A DNA stretch of 64,000 nt from JADGHX01 sp035760965 (GCA_035760965.1 DASTRY010000044.1:112754-176753); one strand, 5' to 3'. Positions 8,984 through 17,617 are shown, counted from the stretch's first letter. Numbers and translations: made by a program. Notes: generated by a model not told the origin, from the letters alone.

Positions 8984-10063
8984 TTACAGCGTCTGGAACG
9001 CGCTCAACACGACGCGTCCTTGCGGGTCTCGTCGCGAGTCCACGTGATATCTCTCACGCAGCTCGTGCAGAAACCCGTCCACGTCGCCGGTGCGGAACGA
9101 ACCCGCGATCCGCACGTTCGCGAGCACCTTGTCCGCGAGCACGAACTTCGTGGTCGTGTAGCGATCCATCTCGGCGAGAACGTCTTCGAGCGCGGCGCCG
9201 TCGAAGACGAGCATTCCGCGTTGCCACGCGAGCCGCGTTTCGAGCTCGCTGCCGATGAGCGGCCGCACGGACTGATAGCCGGGCTCGACCAGCGCCGTTT
9301 CGAAGGCGGTGAGCACCGCCTCACCATAACTCAGATTCTCGCGGCGCTTGGCCGGTGTCTCGGGCCAGCGCGGCGGGGCGTAGAGCACCTTCACCTGACC
9401 CTCAGCGACCGTCACTTCGACGTTCTCGGGCGCCAGTACGCGCACGTTGAAGCGCGTGCCCAGCACCTGGAAATCGCGTTTGCCGGCGTGCACGTTGAAG
9501 GGGCGCGCCGGGTCGGGCGCGACGTCGAAGCTCGCTTCACCATAATCCAGGCTGATGTCCCGCGACTGCGGGGTGAAGGCGACAGTCATGCGCGTGCCGG
9601 TGTTGAGCGTGATCTTGCTGTGGTCGACCAGCGTGATCTCCTGCCGGCCGCCGACCGCCGTGAGATAGGTCTTGTGCAGAGTGCCGCTGGGCGCCGCCTG
9701 CGCCTCGCTGAACAACGAGGACGGATCGCGGCCGATGAGCGCCAGCGTGCCGAACACCACGATCGCCAGTGCGCCCAAGAACGTGACACCCATCGAAAGG
9801 GCGCTGCGCCCGCGCCGCGGCGGCTCCGCGAGCCCCGCGCCGTCCGGAAAGAGTTGCGTGAGCAAGGCGACGATATCCGGCCGCTGCCATGGCGGCGCCT
9901 TGTCGAGCAGCGCTGCGCGATTGGCGCGGTCGGCAAGCCACGCGGCGAGCTCAGCGCCGTCCTCCTTGTCCAGGCCACGAGACAACCTGTCGAGCCAGTG
10001 AGAGGCCTCCTCGTCGCGTTTGGTGGATGATTCCGGGGGTGAGTGCCGTCGGCCCATATCCAT
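8984..10063 (-). CDS. FecR-family anti-sigma/regulatory protein
   Basis: 359 aa. The cytoplasmic DUF4880-type N-terminus reads EEASHWLDRLSRG...AAWLADRANRAAL. A single membrane segment lies at about 88-110 (SMGVTFLGALAIVVFGTLAL). The periplasmic FecR domain follows (GGRQEITLVDHSKITLNTGT, then YGEASFDVAPDPARPFNV), and the C-terminal STN-like part binds the receptor. FecR proteins relay the state of an STN-bearing TonB receptor to a FecI-type sigma factor. No sigma factor gene lies next to it and the adjacent receptor is not on the same transcript, so its partners must be elsewhere. Confidence 0.9.
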   Translation of the reverse strand: MDMGRRHSPPESSTKRDEEASHWLDRLSRGLDKEDGAELAAWLADRANRAALLDKAPPWQRPDIVALLTQLFPDGAGLAEPPRRGRSALSMGVTFLGALAIVVFGTLALIGRDPSSLFSEAQAAPSGTLHKTYLTAVGGRQEITLVDHSKITLNTGTRMTVAFTPQSRDISLDYGEASFDVAPDPARPFNVHAGKRDFQVLGTRFNVRVLAPENVEVTVAEGQVKVLYAPPRWPETPAKRRENLSYGEAVLTAFETALVEPGYQSVRPLIGSELETRLAWQRGMLVFDGAALEDVLAEMDRYTTTKFVLADKVLANVRIAGSFRTGDVDGFLHELRERYHVDSRRDPQGRVVLSAFQTL

Positions 10064-10140
10064 GCCCTCCGCGCGCCGCGTGTAAGCGTGTGCGGAGGAT
10101 CATAGCGTGGCGCCGCGGGAGCGGCGAGACTGCGCAAAGC

Positions 10141-10225
10141 TAGCCGGGAAGGCGAGGTCTTTCCGGATATCCAGCACCAAAGCCTAGCCGGGAAGGCGAG
10201 CGTCTTCCCCGATATCCAGCGCATT
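10141..10225. repeat. Imperfect direct repeat, period 44 bp
   Basis: Two copies start at 10141 and 10185. Both begin with the identical 16 bases tagccgggaaggcgag and share the later block gatatccagc, with a few differences between. The second copy contains the stop codon and last codons of the ferritin-like gene (minus strand); the first lies just beyond it. This looks like a tandem duplication of that gene's 3' end. Confidence 0.85.
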
Positions 10226-10951
10226 CTGCGAATGCGTGCCGAGCCTCGGCGCATCCAGATAGAAGGCGTACTGAGCCATGCACGCGCTCACGAAACTGCG
10301 CGCGCCATGGCCGGCGGCGCGCAGCACGCGACTGTGACCTAGCCACACGGCCAGCGCGGCATTTATGAAAAACGCTCGGTGTACTGTCGCGTGAGCCGCG
10401 CGCGCGAGAGGGGTCTTGCGTGCATTCATCTCGCGCAGCAGGTCCGATTCGAAGCCAACCTGCGCGAGCTCGTCCGCCACCAGAATGCGGCAGAGCGTCT
10501 GCAGCTGCCGGCACCCGGTCGCAGCCTCGAGCGCGCGGTAATAGACCTTGCCGATCAGCTTCGCGCTCACGAGCCCGGCGATCTGCAGCTCGAATCCCGC
10601 GAGCCCGTGAACGCGGCGCGCCGCGCGCTCGATCCAGTCGGCGCGCCGGCGGGGGATGGCGTGCTGCTCCATGAATGCAGCGAGCAGCCCGGCGTGATGA
10701 TTCTGCTCGGCCACGAGCAGCGCGACGACCTGGCCGAGCGGCAGGGCGTCCTGCTCCTGCTCATAGCGCCGGGCCGCGCGCATCAAGCATGGCCCGTCGA
10801 TCTGCTCCGCGAGCTGAAAGGTCGCGAGCGAGCGGCCGATGAGCTGCCGCTCGTAGGGCGTGAGATCGTCCGGCGAACCTTCGGGCAGAACGCAGCGGCG
10901 GTCCGCGTGGTACTCGAAATGATCCAGCCAGACTCGCAGATCGGTGTGCAT
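10184..10951 (-). CDS. Ferritin-like/di-iron-type helical protein, uncharacterised
   Basis: 255 aa and almost entirely helical. The start MHTDLRVWLDHFEYHADRR at 10951 is preferred to an ATG 23 codons earlier because the earlier residues look unstructured. Possible metal-ligand motifs are a carboxylate in LATFQLAEQ, ExxH in LLVAEQNHHAGLLAAF, and LVADELAQVGFES where a second ExxH would be expected but the His is replaced. A four-helix ferritin-like fold is the best guess; the metal site may be incomplete. It lies upstream of and in the same direction as the FecR gene, separated by 120 bp. Confidence 0.65.
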   Translation of the reverse strand: MHTDLRVWLDHFEYHADRRCVLPEGSPDDLTPYERQLIGRSLATFQLAEQIDGPCLMRAARRYEQEQDALPLGQVVALLVAEQNHHAGLLAAFMEQHAIPRRRADWIERAARRVHGLAGFELQIAGLVSAKLIGKVYYRALEAATGCRQLQTLCRILVADELAQVGFESDLLREMNARKTPLARAAHATVHRAFFINAALAVWLGHSRVLRAAGHGARSFVSACMAQYAFYLDAPRLGTHSQNALDIGEDARLPG

Positions 10952-11103
10952 GGCAAGCGCCTCGGCAGAGCGGAACTGGCGCACAGAATGCGAGCCGACG
11001 CGGTCCGCCCGGTGGCGCAATTCGGGCAGATTCGGGCACCGTTCAGATTTTGCTCAGCCGCCCTTGGGTACATTCGCTGCCCCCTGATTCGAAAGGAGCT
11101 TTC

Positions 11104-11784
11104 ATGAGATCGGCCTCTCTCGTGCTGAGCCTGTGTGCCCTGATTGCGCTTGCAGTGTCTCTGCCGCGCGACGCGCTGTCGCAGGACCGGCCGGGGCGCG
11201 ACCAGGTGTGCGTCTACGAGCACGCTGACTACGGCGGTTGGGAGCGATGCTTCGGGATCGGTGAGGACGTCGCCGACCTCGGCAATCTACGCAATCAGAT
11301 TTCGTCCGTGCGCATCTTCGGGCGAGCAGAGATCACGCTCTTCGAGCATCCCGGGTTTCAGGGACGGCAGCTCGTCATCGACAGCAGTACGACGAATCTG
11401 CCGCGCGGCTGGAACGACGAGACCGATTCGCTGCGCGTCGATCGTGCGAGCTTCGGCAACCGGCAGCGGGCGAGCGAGCGGCGCGAGGACCGCGTGTGCG
11501 TGTATCAGCACGTCGGCTTCCGCGGCAATTCGCGCTGCTTCGATGCCGGGGACGAGGTCTACGATCTGCGCCAGATCGGCTGGAACGATGCGATCTCCTC
11601 GATTCGCACCTTCGGCGGCACGCGCGTGGCGGTGTTCGAGGACGCGGGTTTTCAGGGTCAGCGGTTGATCGTCGAGCAGGACATCCCGGACCTCACGCGG
11701 ATCGCCGCCGGCCGCGGTACATGGAACGACCGCATCTCTTCACTGCGCGTCGGCGACGACCGCTTTTTCCGCGGTCGTCGCTGA
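11104..11784 (+). CDS. Secreted beta/gamma-crystallin domain protein
   Basis: 226 aa with a signal peptide (cleavage near residue 26, ALS-Q) and a good AAGGAG ribosome site 6 bases upstream. Four Greek-key motifs can be seen: VYEHADYGGWERCF, LFEHPGFQGRQLVI, VYQHVGFRGNSRCF and VFEDAGFQGQRLIV. They make two beta/gamma-crystallin domains. Calcium-type signatures NDAISS and NDRISS occur in the second domain, and NQISS/NDETDS in the first. Microbial members bind calcium and are stable extracellular or envelope proteins. It is divergent from the ferritin-like gene. Confidence 0.85.
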   Translation: MRSASLVLSLCALIALAVSLPRDALSQDRPGRDQVCVYEHADYGGWERCFGIGEDVADLGNLRNQISSVRIFGRAEITLFEHPGFQGRQLVIDSSTTNLPRGWNDETDSLRVDRASFGNRQRASERREDRVCVYQHVGFRGNSRCFDAGDEVYDLRQIGWNDAISSIRTFGGTRVAVFEDAGFQGQRLIVEQDIPDLTRIAAGRGTWNDRISSLRVGDDRFFRGRR

Positions 11785-11849
11785 GCTCTGCGTGCTGCAC
11801 TGAGTAGCGCCGCGGTTCGACTCCATGCCGAGCCGCGGCGCCGGCCGTC

Positions 11850-14408
11850 TCACTGACCGAAGCGGATGCGCCCGGTGAGGTACCACTCGAGCGGACGGTT
11901 GTAGGTTCCCACCTTCTCGCCGGCGGCGAGGTTGATCGAGCCGCTCTGGAGCCAGCGGTCGTTCGTGAGGTTGGTGCCGCCGAGCACGATCTCGTACCGC
12001 TCGTCCTGGCCGCGATAGTGGATCGAGGCGCCCAGCGCATTCGTCGCCGGACGATGCAGCTCGGGGGTGTTCAACGAGTCGTTGAACAGGTCCGCGGTGC
12101 GCGTGTAGTCCACGGAGAAGCGCATGCCCGCGCCGTTCGGCAACGAGATGTCGTAGTTCGGCCCGATCGTGTACTTGTAGCGCGGCGTCTTCGGCAGCTT
12201 GTTGGTGATCGGGATCTGCGCCTCGGGTGCGATCTTCGTGTACTTCGCGTCGATGTAACCCGCCGCGAGCGTGAACGAGAAGCCGCCGCCGAGAATGCCC
12301 TGCGACTCGAGCTCGATGCCCTTGATGCGGGCGTTACCCGCGTTGTGCAGAACCGGTGAGGCACCTTCCTGGAAGTTCAGCTGGATGCCCTTGTAGTCCG
12401 TGTAGAAGATCGCGGTGTTGACGAGCAGGCGCCGCTGGAACAGCTCCGATTTCACACCGAGCTCGGAGGTGTACGCGAACTCGGGCCCGAACTCCGCTTC
12501 CTCGCCCGACTGGATGGGCTGGGAGAGACGCGTGGTCCAGCCGCCGGACTTGAAGCCTTTCGACCAGCTCACGTAACCCATGACGTCATTGGTGAACTGG
12601 TATTGCAGGCCCACTTTCGGCGTGAACACGTCGAAGGTCTGCTCGTTGGTACCGGTCGGGAAGTAGCGCAGCGGATTGCCTTCCACGGGGAATCCGAGAG
12701 CCTGCTGGCACGTCACCCCGGCCGGAATGTTCGGATCGAGATGCAAGTTCGCCGGATCGCTCGGCGGGTTGCAACCGCTGATCTTGTACGTGAAGCCGTT
12801 CAGATCCGCCTGGCCGCCGATGAATTTCTTCTGCTCGCGCGAGTAGCGACCGCCGATGGTCAGCGTCAGCGGATCGGTCAGCTTGTAGTCGGTGTGGAAG
12901 TACGCTGCGTAGGACTTCGTGTCGACGTCGTTCTGATAGTCGTACACGTACAGAATGCCTTCGAACGGCACGTAATCGTGCACGTAGCCCTTTTCTTTGA
13001 AAAAGTACAGACCGGTCACGTAGTTCAGTCGGTCGCCGAACGCCTTGCCGTTCAACTGGAATTCCTGCGAGACCTGGAACTGATGCTGATGGTCCGTCAC
13101 TTCCTGGATCTGCTCGGGCAGACCGTCGAGGTCGACGCCGACGCGCCAGTTGATCTGGCGATAGCCGGTGATGGATTTGAACGAGAGCCCGTCGCCGAGC
13201 TGCCAGTCGCCCGTGACCGCGAGACCGAACGCATCGTTCTTCGCGAAGCTCACGCCGTTCGAGTACGTCGTGTCGATGCTGCCGGTCTGCGTGTTCTCGA
13301 AGTTCCAGAAGATGCGCGGTGAGTTGGACAGGAGGAGATTGCCGCCCGGCCCGTTCACGTAACCCGCGCCCGCGAGCGGCGGCCCGCCCGTCGAGAGGCC
13401 GGGCACCACGGCGCGCGGTCCGCACACGCCCGTAGTCGTATTCGTCACGACGGGGCTGATGAACGCCGCAGGACCGTTCACCGGATCGTTCAGCGCCGCA
13501 GGCGAGTTGCTGATGCACGTGTTGTAGAGGAAGGCGAAGATGTTCGCCGGCCCGTTCTGCACGCTCAGCACCGTCGACGGCGTCGCCGACTGGTCCTGAT
13601 GCTGCCAGTCGCCCGCGAACGTCAGCGAGAAGGTGTCCGAGGCATTCCAGACCATCTTGCCGCGCAGCACCTGCTGATCGATTCCGCCATTCGTGTCGGA
13701 CGTGTCGTATCCCGCCTTGGGATACGCGCGCACCGGATCCGTCACGAAGGGAACGGACGAGGGGAACGGAATGACCTTCTGATACCCATCGCGCTTCAGC
13801 CACGAGCCCGTGATGCTCGTCAGCAATTTGTCCGATACCGGCAAGTCCGCGGTGAACGCGAAGTCGCGGCGATCGAAGCGGCCGGTCGTGGCCTGGGCGG
13901 TGAAGCGCCGCTCCGTGCCGGGCGTGTGCGTGACGATGTTGATCGCGCCACCGATCGTGTTACGTCCGAACAGCGTGCCCTGCGGGCCCTTCGCGATCTC
14001 GATGCGCTCGACGTCCAGCAGGTTCTGGTTCGCGCCGATCGTGCGCGCGAGATACACGCCGTCGAGATACACACCGACGCCGGGGTCGAGGTTGAATGCG
14101 AAATCGTCCTGGCCGATGCCGCGAATCGATGCCGAGAGCACGTTCGAGTCGCCCGAGAAGGGCGCACCCGCATCGAGGTTCACGTTCGGGGTGAGATTGC
14201 TCAGCGAGTGGAGATCCGTGACGCCTTTGTCCTGCAGCGTGTCGGCGGTGAACGCGCTGATCGCAATCGGGACGTTCTGAATGTTCTGCTCGCGCTTCTG
14301 CGCGGTGACGACGACCTCTTGCAACTCCTGGGCGAGGACCGTCGAGCTCACCAGCGGCAGCGCGGCCGCAAGCGTTGCGCGGACGCACAGGTGGATTCGA
14401 TGTGACAT
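11850..14408 (-). CDS. TonB-dependent outer-membrane receptor
   Basis: 852 aa. A signal peptide is followed by a TonB-box-like ELQEVVVTAQKREQNIQNVP and a plug domain (IRGIGQDDFAFNLDPGVGVYLDGVYLAR, then GTLFGRNTIGGAINIVT). A 22-strand-type barrel ends in YLTGRIRFGQ rather than the usual terminal Phe. The start at 14408 is supported by GAGGGG 5 bases upstream; a longer frame adds 56 residues with no signal. Receptors of this subfamily import unknown, often hydrophobic or glycan-derived, substrates. There is no STN domain, so it is probably not controlled by FecR. Confidence 0.92.
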   Translation of the reverse strand: MSHRIHLCVRATLAAALPLVSSTVLAQELQEVVVTAQKREQNIQNVPIAISAFTADTLQDKGVTDLHSLSNLTPNVNLDAGAPFSGDSNVLSASIRGIGQDDFAFNLDPGVGVYLDGVYLARTIGANQNLLDVERIEIAKGPQGTLFGRNTIGGAINIVTHTPGTERRFTAQATTGRFDRRDFAFTADLPVSDKLLTSITGSWLKRDGYQKVIPFPSSVPFVTDPVRAYPKAGYDTSDTNGGIDQQVLRGKMVWNASDTFSLTFAGDWQHQDQSATPSTVLSVQNGPANIFAFLYNTCISNSPAALNDPVNGPAAFISPVVTNTTTGVCGPRAVVPGLSTGGPPLAGAGYVNGPGGNLLLSNSPRIFWNFENTQTGSIDTTYSNGVSFAKNDAFGLAVTGDWQLGDGLSFKSITGYRQINWRVGVDLDGLPEQIQEVTDHQHQFQVSQEFQLNGKAFGDRLNYVTGLYFFKEKGYVHDYVPFEGILYVYDYQNDVDTKSYAAYFHTDYKLTDPLTLTIGGRYSREQKKFIGGQADLNGFTYKISGCNPPSDPANLHLDPNIPAGVTCQQALGFPVEGNPLRYFPTGTNEQTFDVFTPKVGLQYQFTNDVMGYVSWSKGFKSGGWTTRLSQPIQSGEEAEFGPEFAYTSELGVKSELFQRRLLVNTAIFYTDYKGIQLNFQEGASPVLHNAGNARIKGIELESQGILGGGFSFTLAAGYIDAKYTKIAPEAQIPITNKLPKTPRYKYTIGPNYDISLPNGAGMRFSVDYTRTADLFNDSLNTPELHRPATNALGASIHYRGQDERYEIVLGGTNLTNDRWLQSGSINLAAGEKVGTYNRPLEWYLTGRIRFGQ

Positions 14409-14748
14409 GAGCCCCTCTATTGTTGGTTCGTAAAAGCCCCTGCTCGCTGCACGTAATCTAGCAGCATAGCCACGATAGCGACTATTTCGCATAGCGAAAA
14501 AATCGCATGCGCCATCCGGCGAATCAGTCGGATACTGCCACGCCGAGCCGGCATCGATTTCGAGAATCGCAGGCACTCACCCGGTGTGCCGCGACCGTTT
14601 TCATTGGACCCGTCAAACGGTGCGTACCGGTCGCGCCACAAGCTTTGCCCATGTCGCGTGCGCGACGCATGCCGCACAGTGCCTCTGACCGGACAGCGGC
14701 GGTGGCCATTGCGTCCGGGAGTGCAGTCGATAGCGCCTGCGAGCGCAG
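14409..14748. other. Upstream region of the TonB receptor
   Basis: 340 bases between the receptor start and the stop of the upstream regulator gene; both genes are on the minus strand. It holds the palindrome at 14485-14499 and presumably the receptor promoter. No gene is supported here. Confidence 0.6.
14485..14499. promoter_or_regulatory. Palindrome, candidate operator of the TonB receptor
   Basis: tttcgcatagcgaaa is a perfect 6-bp inverted repeat around a 3-bp centre, inside a locally A/T-rich patch 77-91 bp upstream of the receptor start. The position suits a repressor or activator site. The neighbouring MmyB-type regulator is an obvious candidate protein, but nothing in the sequence proves the match. 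Confidence 0.4.
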
Positions 14749-15624
14749 TCATGCAGGCGCGGCCTCATTTTCCGCGGCCGATGCATCGGAGCGGGCGATC
14801 TCGTCGCGCACCTGGGCGACCGCCCGGCGCGTCGGCTCGTCATCGGGCGTGCAGAGCACCACGCGCACGGTGGGATGACCGTCCGGCACGTAGGAGGTGT
14901 GCTCGAAGGCGAGCTCGCCGAACTGCGGGTGGCGGAAGCGGTGAATGCCGTAGGAGCGCACGTTGATCTCGGGCGAGCGCCAGACCCGGCGGAACACCGG
15001 CGAGAGCATCTCGAGCCGGCGGATGAGCGCCTCGAAGCGCGGGTCGCCGCCCGACTTGCTGTAGTCGACGCGCAGCTTCGCGAGCACGCGGCGCGCCATC
15101 TTTTCGAACTCTGCCGGCTCGGTGTAGTAGGACTGCCGCGTGAACAGGATCTCGACGAGATTGCGCTCCGCCGGCGGTGTCGTGGCGTAGTCGCGGAAGA
15201 TGATCGAGTTGAGCCGGTTCCACGCGAGCACGTCCCAGCGCAGGTTCATGACGACCGCGGGCACTTCGATGCGATTGATCATGCGCACCATCTCGGGCGG
15301 CGCTTCGAGATGCGGCTCGCGCGGCAGGCGCGGCGGCCGGTGCTGAACGAGCGAGAAGAGATAGATGCGCTCGTCTTCGGAGAGCTTGAACGTCTGCGCG
15401 ATGCGGTCGAGCACCTCGTCCGAGACGCGCATGTCGCGGCCCTGTTCGAGCCACGTGTACCAAGAAACGCTCACGCCCGAGAGCGAGGCCACGTCTTCGC
15501 GCCGCAGCCCTTCGGTGCGCTTGCGTTGCGGCACCGGCAGCCCGAGATCCGCCGGATTGATGCGCGCCCGGCAACTGCGCAGGAATTCCGCGCGCTGCCG
15601 ATCGATCGGTATTCGCGTGCTCAC
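14749..15624 (-). CDS. MmyB-type helix-turn-helix transcriptional regulator
   Basis: 291 aa. The N-terminal XRE-type HTH contains LPVPQRKRTEGLRREDVASLSGVSVSWYTWLEQGRD (about 28-63). The C-terminal MmyB-like ligand-binding domain (PF17765 type) has VMNLRWDVLAWNRLNSIIF, NLVEILFT and FRHPQFGELAFEH. Relatives bind fatty-acid-like ligands and control neighbouring oxidoreductase or transport genes. It lies upstream of, and in the same direction as, the TonB receptor 340 bp away, and is divergent from the exported-protein block at 15.8-24 kb, either of which it may control. Confidence 0.88.
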   Translation of the reverse strand: MSTRIPIDRQRAEFLRSCRARINPADLGLPVPQRKRTEGLRREDVASLSGVSVSWYTWLEQGRDMRVSDEVLDRIAQTFKLSEDERIYLFSLVQHRPPRLPREPHLEAPPEMVRMINRIEVPAVVMNLRWDVLAWNRLNSIIFRDYATTPPAERNLVEILFTRQSYYTEPAEFEKMARRVLAKLRVDYSKSGGDPRFEALIRRLEMLSPVFRRVWRSPEINVRSYGIHRFRHPQFGELAFEHTSYVPDGHPTVRVVLCTPDDEPTRRAVAQVRDEIARSDASAAENEAAPA

Positions 15625-15798
15625 GTCCGCCCCCTCCCGGCCCCCTGAGCCGACCGCTAACTATTACTACGACTACTAGCTTTGTGGGAAACATTTAAGC
15701 GTCGCGCACCGAAAACCTATGGCGATCGGCGACGGGCTCGCGCTAATTTCAGCCGCACCAGAAAAAAGATCGACACGGTTAGGGAGCAGGGGGGACCG

Positions 15799-16170
15799 AT
15801 GCGGATCGGGTTGATGCTGGTGTTGCTTGGCGCCTCGGTGGCGCTGGCGCAGGAAGGATTTCCACTCGACGGGACGTGGCGCGGCGCGCGCGCGGGCGCG
15901 GGCAAGGTGCCCGAGACCATCGTCATGGTGCTGCAGTGGGATGGCACGAAGATTTCCGGTGTCATCAATCCGGGGCCGAGCGCAATCCAGATCAGCGATG
16001 CGACGCTCACCCCCGCGGGCTGGAAGGTCTCGATCGACGCGCGGCCGCCGCAGGGCAAGCCGATCCACTTCGAGGGCACGCTCGAGAACCTCGGCGCGTA
16101 CAATCGCGCGATCGCGGGAACGTGGACCGAGGGCGGCAAGAGCGTTCCCGTACGCATGGTGAGGGAGTAG
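15799..16170 (+). CDS. Small secreted protein of unknown function
   Basis: 123 aa. A clear signal peptide (MRIGLMLVLLGASVALAQ, cleavage after ALA) precedes a compact beta-rich domain: PLDGTWRGARAGAG, VLQWDGTKISGVINPGP, HFEGTLENLGAYNRAIAGTWTEG. This lipocalin-like 'GTW...GTW' pattern occurs in many short uncharacterised exported proteins. A GGGGGA stretch lies upstream of the ATG. It is the first gene of a co-directional block; its stop is 2 bp from the next start. Confidence 0.75.
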   Translation: MRIGLMLVLLGASVALAQEGFPLDGTWRGARAGAGKVPETIVMVLQWDGTKISGVINPGPSAIQISDATLTPAGWKVSIDARPPQGKPIHFEGTLENLGAYNRAIAGTWTEGGKSVPVRMVRE

Positions 16171-16172
16171 CC

Positions 16173-16967
16173 GTGCGCGCCCTCATCACAGTCGCAAGTC
16201 TCCTTACGGTGAGTCTTTTTGCCGCGGGATGCCAGCAGAAGAGCGCCGCATCGACGCCCGCCGGCGCCGCGGCGAATACGCCGGCACCGCGCTTCGCGGA
16301 CGGCTTGATTCGCTTCGATCGCGCGCCGGGCGAGAAGGGGTACTGGGACTCACCCTCCGTCGGCGGCCTGGTCGAAGACGGCGTGCAAGTCGAGATGGAC
16401 GCGCAGGGCAGGCTCGCGAACATCGCGGATGCACCGAAGGTCGCGCCCTTCCAGCCGTGGGCGCTCGCGCTCTACGAGTATCGGCAGCGGAACGGCTTGC
16501 GGGATGACCCGATGCGCGAATGCATCGGCCCCGGCAATCCGCGTCAGATGCATACCCCCGGCGGCGTGCGGATCATCCAGGATCGCAACTACAACCGCGT
16601 CTACCTCCTGTTCGGCGGAGGCAATCGCAGTTGGCGCGTGATCTATCTCGACGGCCGCACGCCGCCCAATCCCGACGAAGTCGTGGGCACCTTCTACGGC
16701 AATGCCGTCGGCAAGATGGAGGGCGACACGCTGGTCGTCGAGTCCATCGGCTTCAACACGCGGTTCTGGTTCTCGAACGGCGGACTGCCGCACACCGAAG
16801 CGCTGCATCTGACGGAGCGCTTCAAGCGCCCCACGCACGATCTGCTCGAGTACGAGGTGACGATCGACGATCCGCGCACCTACACGCGGCCGTGGAAAGC
16901 GTCGTGGACGTTGCGCTGGGTGCCGGGCGACATCCCCGAACAGTTCTGCGAAACCGGTCGTACATAG
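16173..16967 (+). CDS. Exported lipoprotein, paralogue of the 17563-18381 product
   Basis: 264 aa with a GTG start at 16173, preceded by GAGGGAG and placed 2 bp after the previous stop. The signal ends in the lipobox LFAAGC (Cys at residue 20). The mature part has the same order of motifs as the protein encoded at 17563: PFQPWA, a 'C-x-P' element, HTPGGVRII, WRVIYLDGRTPPNPDEV, MEGDTLVVESIGFNTRFWF, PHTEALHLTERFKRP, TIDDPRTYTRPW. This family recurs in exported gene clusters, but I know of no assigned function. The shared motifs suggest a beta-sandwich that binds a ligand or a partner. Confidence 0.75.
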   Translation: MRALITVASLLTVSLFAAGCQQKSAASTPAGAAANTPAPRFADGLIRFDRAPGEKGYWDSPSVGGLVEDGVQVEMDAQGRLANIADAPKVAPFQPWALALYEYRQRNGLRDDPMRECIGPGNPRQMHTPGGVRIIQDRNYNRVYLLFGGGNRSWRVIYLDGRTPPNPDEVVGTFYGNAVGKMEGDTLVVESIGFNTRFWFSNGGLPHTEALHLTERFKRPTHDLLEYEVTIDDPRTYTRPWKASWTLRWVPGDIPEQFCETGRT

Positions 16968-16977
16968 GAGAGCGACG

Positions 16978-17475
16978 ATGTTCACGAAGACGATGCGGCT
17001 CGGCACGCTGCGCAACGTGGCGCTTGCCGCGGCGGCCGCGCTGTGCGCGGCGGCCGTGATGCCGGGCTACGCGCACCACTCGTTCGGCGCCGAGTTCGAC
17101 TCCAATAAGCCGGTGACGATGACCGGCGTCGTGACGCGCCTCGAGTGGACCAATCCGCACGTGTATCTCTTCATCGACGTCAAGGACAAGAACGGCGCGG
17201 TGACGAACTGGGGCTTCGAGATGGGGCCGCCGCACATGCTGCAGAAGGCGGGCTGGAAGCGAAACAGTCTCACGATCGGCGAGACGGTCGTGATCGACGG
17301 CTGGCTCGCACGCGATGGCAGCCATCACGCGAATGCGCGCAAGGTCACACGCAAGAGCACGGGCGAAGTGCTGGGCGCGGCGACATCCGGCGGGCAGACG
17401 CTGACCGGCACGCCGAAGTCGGGTGGCGCGGCGCCGGTCGCCGTGGGCAGCACACAGGGTAAGCAGACTCAGTGA
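16978..17475 (+). CDS. DUF6152-family exported protein
   Basis: 165 aa. The signal peptide ends near PGYAHHSF; mature proteins of this family typically start with the AHHSF motif. The segments KPVTMTGVVTRLEWTNPHVYLFIDVKD, WGFEMGPPHMLQKAGW and GETVVIDGWLARDGSHHANARKV are typical of the family and predict an OB-like beta barrel. The function is unknown. The low-complexity Gly/Thr tail ends STQGKQTQ, the part that was copied in the 84-bp duplication that follows. Confidence 0.8.
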   Translation: MFTKTMRLGTLRNVALAAAAALCAAAVMPGYAHHSFGAEFDSNKPVTMTGVVTRLEWTNPHVYLFIDVKDKNGAVTNWGFEMGPPHMLQKAGWKRNSLTIGETVVIDGWLARDGSHHANARKVTRKSTGEVLGAATSGGQTLTGTPKSGGAAPVAVGSTQGKQTQ

Positions 17476-17617
17476 CGCGTGAGAACGATCGCGGCCACGG
17501 TATCGATGCTCAGCCTCATGGTCGCGATCCGGAGCACGCAGGGTAAGCAGGGTTGGTAACGCATGCGAACGATCGCGCCAATTGTGTTGACGCTCAGCCT
17601 CGCGGGCTCCGCGCTCG
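17450..17617 (+). repeat. 84-bp tandem duplication across a gene junction
   Basis: Two units, about 17450-17533 and 17534-17617. Each contains a copy of the DUF6152 gene's end (cagggtaagcag at 17455 and 17539), a short spacer and a copy of the next gene's start (gaacgatcgcg at 17483 and 17567). All matching landmarks are exactly 84 bp apart, a multiple of three. Similarity is strong in the first 70 bases and fades after that. Confidence 0.85.
17479..17559 (+). CDS. Vestigial 26-codon micro-ORF created by the duplication
   Basis: GTG-started reading frame whose first residues (VRTIAATVSMLSL) mirror the signal peptide of the 17563 gene (MRTIAPIVLTLSL) and whose last residues (RSTQGKQGW) mirror the C-terminus of the DUF6152 protein (GSTQGKQTQ). 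It starts 4 nt after the DUF6152 stop and ends 3 nt before the next ATG, so ribosomes could pass through it. It is more likely a relic than a functional gene. Confidence 0.4.
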   Translation: MRTIAATVSMLSLMVAIRSTQGKQGW

